This document shows positions 55,944 to 64,000 of a stretch of 64,000 nt of DNA, piece after piece. A model generated the notes under the pieces. It worked only from the letters and a program-made list of their open reading frames with translations, was not told the DNA's origin and searched no databases. This DNA comes from Mycocentrospora acerina. Its lineage: Eukaryota > Ascomycota > Dothideomycetes > Pleosporales. Within the stretch, counting starts at the first letter, position 1. Every line of letters begins with the position of its first letter. The stretch spans positions 930,001 through 994,000 of the forward strand of contig JAKUHH010000150.1 of the NCBI GenBank assembly GCA_022701365.1. The letters run 5' to 3'. The position numbers were made by a program, and so were the translations under genes.

Positions 55944-57531
55944 ATGGCTCTGTCCGCCACCAAATTCTCGTCTGCGCTTCGCATTTCAAGTCGACGTTAC
56001 CCCGCATTGAGAGCGCATGCCTCGTTTGGACTCAGGAATGGATGTGAAAGGGTGAGGACGTTTTCGGTCAGCCCAACATGGCAAATACGGACGAAGGAGA
56101 TGAATGATGATTTGTTGGGAAGCTTGAAGGTTGATCAGACGAGGCTGATGGAGGACATTCACCATACATGTCAGTGGGGGACGGGCGAGCGGTGGGGAAA
56201 GTATGTTGAAGATAAAGGCGTTTCTTATCAAATGCGCACAATTCTGACTTGGTAAAAGGGCAGCCACAGAAACTGGAATGTCGAGACTGGCCCTCTCCGA
56301 TGCAGATAAAGCTGCACGAGACTGGTTTGTGCAAACGACTGAAGCTTTGGGATGCAAAGTCACCGTTGATGCCATGGGTAATACATTTGCTGTACGACCT
56401 GGACTCAACAATAACAAACCGCCAACATTTGTGGGCAGCCATCTAGACACACAGCCCACAGGCGGGCGATACGATGGAATTCTCGGTGTCACTGCAGGCG
56501 TGGAGATGCTGAGGGTGCTTGCAGACAACTGGGTTGAGACTGAATACCCGGTTGGTGTTGTGAACTGGACAAATGAAGAAGGCGCTCGTTTCCCAATGTC
56601 CATGTCCTCGTCTGGTGTATGGGCTGGGTCAATCCCCTTGGAGACTGCACACAACCTGCGCGAAGTCCACCCTGGAACCGCAACCATGGCGTCGGAACTC
56701 AAGAGAATTGGTTACTTGGGTGAAACACCAGCGAGCTATGAAGCAACACCAATGGCCGCCCACTTCGAACTGCACATTGAGCAAGGTCCGCTCCTAGAGA
56801 TGGCAAACAAGAAGATTGGTATCGTGACAGGCGTACAAGCGTACAAGTGGTTCACAGTTACTGTCAAAGGCCGCGACACTCATACCGGAACCACGGATCT
56901 CAAGTCACGCGCCGACGCCCTCCTCACTGCCTCAAAAATGATCCTCCACTCCCACCGTCTCGCAACCGCCAACTCCGCTCTCGCTTCAACCGGTATTCTC
57001 AATCTCAAGCCCGGTTCCACAAACACTGTCCCCGGCGAAGTAACCTTCAGCCTAGACATTCGCTCGAAAAAAGACTCGACAGTCGCCGCTATGAAAGATC
57101 TCATCTTACGGGACTTCCCCCGAATCGCCGCAGGCGAAGACATTGACGGTCTGAACCACGGTTGCACGCCCGGTCTTCCCCTCAGTGTTTCCATTACTGA
57201 GGACTTCGACTCACCAGCAACAATCTTCCACCAGGACTGCATCCAATCCGTCAGCAAATCAGCACACTCTGTGCTCGGGCCTGAGAGCCGTAATTTAGTT
57301 ATGGAAATGACATCTGGCGCTGGACATGACAGCGTGTATGCCAACAAACGGTGTCCGACGAGTATGATTTTCGTGCCGTGCAAAGACGGAGTGAGCCACA
57401 ACCCAGCAGAGTTCTGTAAGGAGGAGGATTGCGCGTTGGGAGCGCAGGTGTTGATGCAGAGTGTGTTGAGGTATGATCGCATGCGCGACGAGCGACGGGT
57501 GAGTTGGAAGCAGGAGCCTTATATTCTGTGA
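55944..57531 (+). CDS. M20-family amidohydrolase (beta-ureidopropionase / N-carbamoyl amino acid hydrolase-like)
   Basis: Exons 55944-56200 and 56259-57531, 509 aa; the 58-nt intron has GTATGT donor and AAAAG acceptor. The first 50 residues are Arg/Ser-rich, resembling a mitochondrial presequence. Family motifs: GTGERWGKAATETGMSRLAL, metal site FVGSHLDTQPTGGRYDGILG, NWTNEEGARFPMSMSSSGVW, HFELHIEQGPLLE, dimerisation domain TVTVKGRDTHTGTTDLKSRA, and GAGHDSVYANKRCPTSMIFV then SHNPAEF. These fit the hydantoinase/carbamoylase branch, which includes yeast-type beta-alanine synthase and allantoate amidohydrolase. It probably releases ammonia and CO2 from N-carbamoyl-beta-alanine or a related ureido acid; exact substrate uncertain. 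Confidence 0.9.
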
Positions 57532-57698
57532 GAACAAGACATGTAAAACAGTGTTTTTTCTCAGTTTAAACTATACCATCAAAATCAACATCAAATGAGC
57601 TTTTCCATCATAGTCCCAAAAAGCACCTATTACCCTTCTTGACAACTGTGAAGTCGTTATACTTCCAACAACAATCGAATTACATCTCCACCACCCCT

Positions 57699-58259
57699 TC
57701 ACAACAACTCCGCCACCCTATCCATCATATATGTGTTTAACTCCTCCTCCGCCTCCACCAAACCTTCCACCTTGTCCCTAACCACCCTCTCCAACTCCTC
57801 CAACCCGCCCAACACCTCCACCCCAAACTTCCGACAAACAATCTGCACATTCCCCCTCTTCCAGAACCCCTCGGGGCAACAAACAACACACTTCCCCCCC
57901 GCGACATACAGCCCCAACTCCAGCAGCGAAATAGGAGCCTGCGTCCCCGGCGCAAAGTAAAACACAATCACGTCCGCCACCCCCGCCGCCCACATCTCCC
58001 ACTCGGCCTGCTCGGCGAACGGCGCAAAGGAAATGTCTTCCACCCATGTGCTCTCCCAGGCGGCGCAGGTGGGGTTTAGGATCGTGATGGGAAGGTCGGA
58101 GAGGGATTCGGAAAGGTTAAGGCGCCAGTCTGGGAGGCGAGGGGGGAGCATGCTGCCGTAGAGGAGGACGGAGGGAGGAGGGGCGGAGGTGGAGGTGGAT
58201 GGAGGGCGGGTGGGAGGGTAGTAGATGCTAAATGTTGGGGCGAGGGGTGGAGAGGACAT
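57699..58259 (-). CDS. Nucleoside 2-deoxyribosyltransferase-like protein
   Basis: Single exon of 186 aa from ATG 58259. The visible pattern SVLLYGSM...DWRLNLSESL...ITILNPTCAAWESTW...FAEQAEWEMWAAGVADVIVF then YFAPGTQAPISLLELGLYVA and VCCPEGFWKRGNVQIVCRKF is that of the fungal/bacterial nucleoside 2-deoxyribosyltransferase-like family. The acidic residues in the E-WEM and LLELG segments correspond to the usual catalytic region. Members exchange bases on deoxynucleosides or act as uncharacterised nucleotide-processing enzymes; the role here is unknown. Its 3' end lies 168 bp from that of the M20 gene (convergent). Confidence 0.85.
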   Translation of the reverse strand: MSSPPLAPTFSIYYPPTRPPSTSTSAPPPSVLLYGSMLPPRLPDWRLNLSESLSDLPITILNPTCAAWESTWVEDISFAPFAEQAEWEMWAAGVADVIVFYFAPGTQAPISLLELGLYVAGGKCVVCCPEGFWKRGNVQIVCRKFGVEVLGGLEELERVVRDKVEGLVEAEEELNTYMMDRVAELL

Positions 58260-59877
58260 TTTGAGGGGGTTTTCTTTTGTGGAGCGAGGTGGTGGAGTGG
58301 ATGGGGGGGTTGTTGGGGTGGGAGTGGTGAGGCTGAAGAAGGCTGGCCCCGCTTTTTGGTGAGACTGGCGTGAGTGCGGGGATTGGGGGGTGGCCCTTGG
58401 TACTTGGTTGAGAAAGGTGGTACGGGATGGTATGGTGATTTAATTTGGTCTAAGTATGGTGTACTGGTTGTTTAATTGCTATGTAGTTCAACATGGCTGC
58501 TAACCATACCCCTGCATTGTGCGTGGCGCTCCAAATCCGTCCATTCCCAACATTAATTCTGGACAATGTCAGGAATGGAAGTTCAATCTTCTCATATATA
58601 AGTAACATGCTTCCCATTAACATAAATTGATCAACACATGAACCAGAATGTATTCTCTCTTTGCTCCATCCAGGGTACTAGCAACTCTCTGTCCGTTTGT
58701 TTACCATTTCCGTTCGCCAGTAGAGGGCTGATATATTCTGACGGATGATGGAGGAAGACTCCCGTATCGGACACGTGCTTGTTATGTAATAGCCTAGAGG
58801 TACCTTCGTCGACACAGCTTTTCAATCGGTTTTCGTATATTTTTCTCAACTCTTCCAGTCGGCTCTTGAACGACTCTTTCGAGCCAGGACTCACTAGCTT
58901 GCTCCAAGGCAAGTTTATCCCTACTTTTGCAGAATACGACCAGATTTGGAGATGATGTAGCAGTATGTCTGTGTGAGGTTTCTGGGCTGTGAAGCGTCGT
59001 AAGTTGAAACTTTGCACGGCTTGGTCTGCAGATGGTTTTGGATGTCGTCGCGAATGAGCGGGATCATGTCCACCACCATTCCTAGTCGTCATTCGCCCTC
59101 CATTATTTTTCCCCTCAACTCCCTCTGAATTCGCTCTCGTTGAGATAGGAATGTGTTCCAAATGTGTAGAGCTAACATTGCGAGTTTGTCAATCTTCTTT
59201 TGTTCCGGGGTACCATGGAAGCATCTGTTGAGGAGATCTGTCCCACACGCGTTGATTACTGCCATTATATGATGATCGCGATAAAGGTCATGTTAAACTT
59301 CGTCTCTATTAGGTATCAGAAAGCTCCTCAAAATCTCTTCTCACAGTGATCTAAAAGTTTGTGCCGGAGGTGCGATATGCTGAACCAGCCCTATAGACGT
59401 GAGATGAATCTCAGTCATAGCTGCTACCATCTCAAACAAGGGAAAGAAACGATTTAGAACAATTCATCTAGTAATGCGTGTATTCAAAGCCCAAAAGCTG
59501 TTACATCGTCACAAGTAGTGCGTGTTTGTCGAGCGAATACTGATGGCGTTTGTCTTGAACAGGAAGATGTGTTGCGTCAAACTAAGACGGCATCCACAAA
59601 TTTGACTGAGAAGTGAGTGGCAGCGTTTTGTAATCAACATTCTAGCAAGCACAATAGATTGTGTTGAGATGGAAGAAGGATGAAGGCTGCTGCACGTGCT
59701 TGCTCAGTCTCATGGAAACGCAGCCAGGCCAAATGGAGAAGGGTCTCTGGATTTGCCTCGGCCCAGCCATCAGTGAGTCCCGAGCACGCATCGCGCTCAG
59801 CGGCGCGACACGACTCGCCCCAAACACTCCCTCCGCCTCGATCGCATCTCCACAATCTCCAACGCGCATAAACCAAC
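58260..59877. other. 1.6 kb interval with a possible decayed gene
   Basis: The left 370 bp is the deoxyribosyltransferase promoter. The middle holds the protein-like but interrupted minus-strand frames listed separately. The right 240 bp is the peroxin promoter. No intact gene was found. Confidence 0.45.
58631..59640 (-). pseudogene. Possible decayed protein-coding gene
   Basis: From ATG 59640 one minus-strand frame gives protein-like text interrupted by stops: RFFPLFEMVAAMTEIHLTSI, stop, EEILRSFLIPNRDEV, stop, then RDHHIMAVINACGTDLLNRC and LAMLALHIWNTFLSQRERIQ, ending at a TGA near 59094. From 59092 a different frame is open for 153 codons with helical text (SKESFKSRLEELRKIYENRL). All stops in the first frame could arise from CGA, CAA or CAG by one C-to-T change. 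I do not recognise a family, and normal introns do not remove the stops. A real gene with unusual splicing, or chance, remain possible. Confidence 0.3.
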
Positions 59878-61151
59878 ATGTCAGACAAACCAGGGATACC
59901 CGCGTGGCAACGCACCGCCAGTCCTGCTTCACCAGCAGCCGAACACGAGCCGGCACCGGAGCAGGAAGAGAAGGAGGATAGCGCAACATTCGTCGCAGAG
60001 GAAGCCACGACGACTACTGAAAGCGAAGATGAAGCGACAAGCTCTTCACTCCTCGAGCAAGCATCCCGATTTCTGGAGGATCCCACCATCCGCGACGCGC
60101 CACGAGAAAAGAAGGTCGCCTTTCTACAATCGAAGAATGTAGCGCCCGAGGACATCGAGACTCTGCTCGAGACGGTAGAGGACGATGCGAGCATCCCTCC
60201 AGTTCTTGAACAAGCTGGAGAACGGGCATGGTCTTCGGTAAGTGACACTCTTTGTTATCAATCACGATTCTTATCAGCTCGCGCATGGCTGGGCAGCCAT
60301 GGACAGACTGTACTGATTCTAACTCTCCCCAGGCGCCTCCAAATCCTACAGAAGCACCCACTCCCATACCTCAACCGCGCGAGATACCTCCGATTGTCAC
60401 ATATCCAGAATTCCTTGCACAGACCGAGAAGCAACCACCGCTCATAACCACCCAACGCTTGTTGAATACCGCCTACGTAGCAGGGGGTGTTATGGCCACG
60501 ATATACGGGTTCTCCAAATTTATCCTCGCCCCCATGACACAGAATCTCACCGAATCACGACATGACTTTGCGGCGCATACACATGAGCAATTGAAAGAAT
60601 TCAACAAGAAGCTAGGCGGTCTAGTCTCAGTTGATCCAGCAACCTTGGTCAAAGCAAAACCCACAGATGTTGCAGACGATGTATCCGAGGCGGACTCTGA
60701 TCCCACAGAGCTTTACCACCGTGACTACGGCACGCAGACCACTCCCAATCTATCCCGGCGACCCTCACATTCGTCTGGCTCAGACGCTGAGCCTACCGTG
60801 ACAGCCCACGAAAATCGACTCAAAAAGATCTCGGCTCATCTAACTGAAATAACAGCAAATAGAACCAATAATCGCGTGTCCGCGGACTCGCTGAAGACAA
60901 AGGTGTCTGATCTCACGACATACCTGAGCGAAATGAGCTATCAGAACCAGTACTACTCTAGCTCGAACAGTTTCTACTCTTCAAGTTTCAGTCTATCATC
61001 AGGAAAAGATGGGAAAAATGATCAGATAGAAGTTTTGAAAAACGACATTAGAGCTGTGAAGGGAGTTTTTCTCAGTGCGAGGAATTTCCCTGTGGGTGGG
61101 AGGAGTGTATCACCCATGCCAACCGGGCGGGCGGGAGCTGGAGGCAGATGA
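59878..61151 (+). CDS. Pex14-family peroxin, Pex14/17 (Pex33)-like
   Basis: Exons 59878-60237 and 60333-61151, 392 aa; the 95-nt intron falls just after the N-terminal domain. Residues about 57-100 (LLEQASRFLEDPTIRDAPRE; AFLQSKNVAPEDIETLLE) match the three-helix Pex14 N-terminal domain that binds Pex5 and Pex19. After a Pro-rich linker comes TYPEFL, a hydrophobic helix (NTAYVAGGVMATIYGFSKFI), then a coiled coil and a Ser/Tyr-rich tail. It should sit in the peroxisomal membrane as part of the matrix-protein docking complex. The TYPEFL/RLLNTAY region looks more like the filamentous-fungal Pex14/17 protein than canonical Pex14, but I could not test this. Confidence 0.82.
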
Positions 61152-61442
61152 CGGGGACACGAGAGACGAAGAGATGTAGAGATAATAATGTTACAATACT
61201 TAGCGCCGGGAGTAATCCGTTTCAGGACTCGTATTTGCGCGGGAGCCATCTGATCTTATTCACTAAAAGCATGAGACCTTTAGACAGTGCATGAACCTTG
61301 CCCCTACCCCACTAACTCAGACCTGACGTCATGCCTATCGTAGTTAGTTCATCATATCTACGACTTTGACCTGGAAACCTCCTTCAACCGAGCCTTTGCG
61401 TACAGTTTCTGCTCCTCCTTTTTGCTTTTGTGAGGTACCACA

Positions 61443-63593
61443 ATGCAAAATTTCACATCAAAATTGCCGTTCGGGCAGTCCAAGTCCTCACACAATGACG
61501 AGACATCACTTACCTCGCTTCTCTCGGCAGATCAATGCGCCGACCTTACATTCTTGATAGCTACCATCACAGCAACGATGCGAAAATCGCTGGTAGACAC
61601 ATTTACAGCCGAGGAACCGCCGCTGGGCTCGACAGCCTCAAAGTTAGACGGCCAAGCATCAGCAGCGGCGCCTTCTGATAAAGATGATGTGTCGGAAGAA
61701 GATAAGATCAAGAAAAAGCAAGAGATTCGGGAAGCAGACGCGAGGCTAGAGTTGGCAAAGCCGGAAGTACAGGAGCTCAGAAAAGCCATGCTGGCGCACT
61801 TTGACGGATGGAGAGGCAAAGTTATTGGCAGAGTCGGCGAGGTCGTGAACTCAAGAAAGGAAGCCAAAGAGCAAACAAGACATGTGGAAGGCAAACAGGT
61901 AGAGATAATGGCCAAGAAGTCTGAGGCGGGTACGACCAGCATTCGTAATCTTAGCGACGACGTCCAAGACGAAGACTCTGCCTTCAAGTCTATATACCCG
62001 CCTGTCGAGACCGTTCTAACACAGTTGGAGGAGAAGAAGAGGGCGTTGATCCTGCATTCTCTCGTCCTTATCCTTCTAAGCTTGGAGACCTACTCAGCAC
62101 ATTCACGTGTCCTGATCCTCCACCTGACCAGCTCCCTCAATCTCAGTCTCTCTATCCTGAAGAAGGACGAGGAGACTGTTGCTCAAGGCCTCTTAGAAGC
62201 AGCCTCCCAGCAGCTCAACGCCGACGCAGAGACAAAAAAAGCAGCCGAGTCGTCTCAAACAGCAAGAAAATGGAAGGTCGGCCTCGCGTCCGTAGCAGGT
62301 GCAGCCCTCATCGGTGTCACCGGTGGTCTTGCTGCACCACTTCTCGCAGCCGGCGTTGGTACTGTGATGGGTGGCCTAGGCCTGGGAGCAACAGCTGCAG
62401 CAGGCTACCTCGGGACATTGGCTGGATCTACTGTCCTAGTTGGGGGGTTGTTTGGTGCATACGGAGCGAAGATGACCGGAAAAGCAATGGATAACTATGC
62501 ACGTCAAGTCGAAGACTTTGCCTTTCTTCCCATTCACCGCTCGCAGGACCCTGCGAAGCAAGATCATGGCTCACGTCGTCTCCGCGTTGCTATCGCTGCA
62601 TCAGGTTGGCTGCGCGAACCTGCTGAAGTCGTCGCGCCGTGGCGATATATAGGTACCGGCACAGAAGGCTTTGCCCTAAGGTGGGAACTCGACGCGCTTC
62701 TCAATCTTGGACATAGTCTCGAGACATTCGTCATGAGCAAAGCGTGGGGATACGCAAAAGCCAAAATCATCGAGCGAACTGTCTTCGCCGCACTAATGGC
62801 GGGTTTATGGCCCCTCGGCCTACTAAAGATGGCTTCTCTGCTTGACAACCCATTTTCAGTGGCAAAGTATCGTGCTGAAAAAGCAGGCGAAGTCCTCGCC
62901 GATGCACTGATTAACAGAGTGCAGGGTGAACGACCAGTCACACTCGTAGGCTACTCCCTGGGCGCTCGACTAATATTCACTTGTCTTCAGAAGCTTGCTG
63001 AGCGAAAAGCCTTTGGTTTAGTAGAGAATGTCGTCCTCCTAGGCGCACCATGTCCTTCCGACGCCGCGGACTGGCGATCTATTCGTGCTGTAGTGAGTGG
63101 CCGCGTTGTCAACGTCTTCTCCAAGCAAGACTACATCCTTGGCTTCCTTTACCGCACCTCCTCTGTGCAACTCGGCATCGCGGGTCTGCAGCCTGTCATA
63201 GGCGTGCATGGCGTGCAAAACGTCGACGTGAGTGAACTGGTCGACGGACATTTGCAGTACAGATTCATCACTGGGTCTATTCTGCGGAAGATTGGCTTCG
63301 AGGACGTCGATGTGCAGGAAGTCGAGCGCGCAGAGTATGAGATGAAAGTGCAAAAGGAAAAGGAGGAGAAGGAAAAGAAGCAAAGAGAGGGAGGGAGTGG
63401 GACGGGAGAACCAGATCTAGAGGAAGAGAAGAAGCGGTTGGAGACGGAGGTGAAGAAGAAGAATGAGCAGAGTTATCTGCAGATGGTGCAGGAGAAGACG
63501 AGAAATTTGGATATTGGTGGGTTTTTAGGCGGGAAGGGAGGTAGTGCTGAGCCTGAGAAGGGGGAATCAAAGAAAGACCAGATGAAAGGGTAG
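61443..63593 (+). CDS. DUF726/TMCO4-family alpha/beta-hydrolase-like membrane protein (Mil1-like)
   Basis: Single exon of 716 aa. A charged coiled-coil N-terminus leads to a Gly/Ala-rich hydrophobic pair of helices (LASVAGAALIGVTGGLAAPL; MGGLGLGATAAAGYLGTLAG). The DUF726 hydrolase-like domain follows: RVAIAASGWLREPAEVVAPW, then the nucleophile elbow TLVGYSLGARLIF with Ser505, VVLLGAPCP, and FSKQDYILGFLYR...HLQYRF. The C-terminus is Lys/Glu-rich. The family includes human TMCO4 and yeast Mil1, described as a putative membrane-interacting lipase linked to the AP-1 mu subunit. The substrate is unknown. No introns over 2.1 kb, notable in a window where most genes have them. Confidence 0.88.
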   Translation: MQNFTSKLPFGQSKSSHNDETSLTSLLSADQCADLTFLIATITATMRKSLVDTFTAEEPPLGSTASKLDGQASAAAPSDKDDVSEEDKIKKKQEIREADARLELAKPEVQELRKAMLAHFDGWRGKVIGRVGEVVNSRKEAKEQTRHVEGKQVEIMAKKSEAGTTSIRNLSDDVQDEDSAFKSIYPPVETVLTQLEEKKRALILHSLVLILLSLETYSAHSRVLILHLTSSLNLSLSILKKDEETVAQGLLEAASQQLNADAETKKAAESSQTARKWKVGLASVAGAALIGVTGGLAAPLLAAGVGTVMGGLGLGATAAAGYLGTLAGSTVLVGGLFGAYGAKMTGKAMDNYARQVEDFAFLPIHRSQDPAKQDHGSRRLRVAIAASGWLREPAEVVAPWRYIGTGTEGFALRWELDALLNLGHSLETFVMSKAWGYAKAKIIERTVFAALMAGLWPLGLLKMASLLDNPFSVAKYRAEKAGEVLADALINRVQGERPVTLVGYSLGARLIFTCLQKLAERKAFGLVENVVLLGAPCPSDAADWRSIRAVVSGRVVNVFSKQDYILGFLYRTSSVQLGIAGLQPVIGVHGVQNVDVSELVDGHLQYRFITGSILRKIGFEDVDVQEVERAEYEMKVQKEKEEKEKKQREGGSGTGEPDLEEEKKRLETEVKKKNEQSYLQMVQEKTRNLDIGGFLGGKGGSAEPEKGESKKDQMKG

Positions 63594-63788
63594 TTTGCTC
63601 AATCGCTGGGGTTGGGGTTTGACAATAGTATTTGAGCAGTCAGGTACATTACATGCCATGCATGAGTAGCGAAACTACACTTCCAAAAAAAAAGTCTAAT
63701 GATCGCATTTCATGTTCACTTACCAAAGATTTGATTCCGATTCACATATAGCTAGAGCTGTCCAGAGCATCATACGCCAGATTAACAT

Positions 63789-64000
63789 CTAGGAAAAGTC
63801 CTCGCCCGTCTCCTCGATAGTGCTCTTAATCCTCAAAAGCAGCGTCGTCTTCCACTTGTCCAACTTGCTCAACTGATCATACTGGAACAGCTATCGCATA
63901 CGTCAGTACACTCATTTTCCAAACCTCCTCGTGGGCAAAACATACCTTATCAGCAAACACCTCCTGATCGCCATCCTGCACCGCCTGTGCCAAATCCGCC
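63789..64000 (-). CDS. sec17: Alpha-SNAP, vesicular fusion protein Sec17 (3' end only)
   Basis: Two partial exons, 63946->64000 and 63789-63890, joined by a 55-nt intron with GTATGT donor, CTGAC branch site and GATAG acceptor. The joined text DLAQAVQDGDQEVFADKLFQ followed by YDQLSKLDKWKTTLLLRIKS and a short acidic tail is the C-terminal helix region of alpha-SNAP. This region stimulates NSF (Sec18) ATPase during SNARE-complex disassembly. The rest of the gene lies beyond the right edge. Confidence 0.85.

Noticed and set aside
1..64000. Secondary-metabolite cluster, intact transposon, CRISPR array, tRNA or rRNA gene
   Set aside because: No PKS, NRPS, terpene synthase or transposase motifs were found, nor spaced repeats or cloverleaf-like sequence; I could not run a dedicated scanner, so small RNA genes may be missed.

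Overview
The window is nuclear DNA of a filamentous ascomycete (Pezizomycotina; Dothideomycetes is my guess, not demonstrated). The grounds are genes split by 47-60 nt introns with GT...CTAAC/CTAAT...AG signals, fungal Zn2Cys6 regulators, secreted fungal CAZymes, and single-copy fungal housekeeping genes (smc5, a Dbf2/Sid2 kinase, fumarase, trm44, eS10, sde2, a Pex14-type peroxin, sec17). Exon boundaries below were worked out by hand from splice signals, reading phase and family conservation. I could not run any search or RNA alignment.

Left part (1-24.9 kb): two tandem minus-strand transcription factors, one with a canonical zinc cluster and one, cut by the left edge, that starts without one. 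A gene-poor 3.1 kb gap follows. Then come accessory, largely secreted-function genes: a PL4 rhamnogalacturonan lyase divergent from an MFS transporter, a small type I membrane protein, a WW-like/tandem-repeat protein, an M14 carboxypeptidase and a GH35 beta-galactosidase. Lyase, galactosidase and transporter fit extracellular breakdown of pectic side chains and uptake of products (inference).

Middle (24.9-43.9 kb): smc5, a Dbf2-type kinase, a RING protein, fumarase with two plausible translation starts, and a GT34 glycosyltransferase with a GC-AG intron. After these, an MDR oxidoreductase is divergent from a Zn2Cys6 regulator whose zinc cluster is assembled from three exons, also using a GC-AG intron.

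Right part (43.9-64 kb): a mucin-like membrane protein with a decayed partial copy beside it, an AT-rich gene-poor gap with an orphan exon, and a secreted beta-propeller protein. A dense housekeeping block follows: trm44, eS10 (with a 14-nt microexon) divergent from sde2, an M20 amidohydrolase, a deoxyribosyltransferase-like protein, a possible decayed gene, a Pex14-type peroxin, a Mil1/DUF726 protein, and the 3' end of sec17.

I recognise no biosynthetic cluster, intact transposon, tRNA, rRNA or CRISPR array. The most interesting signals are unusual gene structures (microexons, GC-AG introns, one frame-neutral intron inside a DNA-binding domain) and two divergent promoters with symmetric CGG-type sites.
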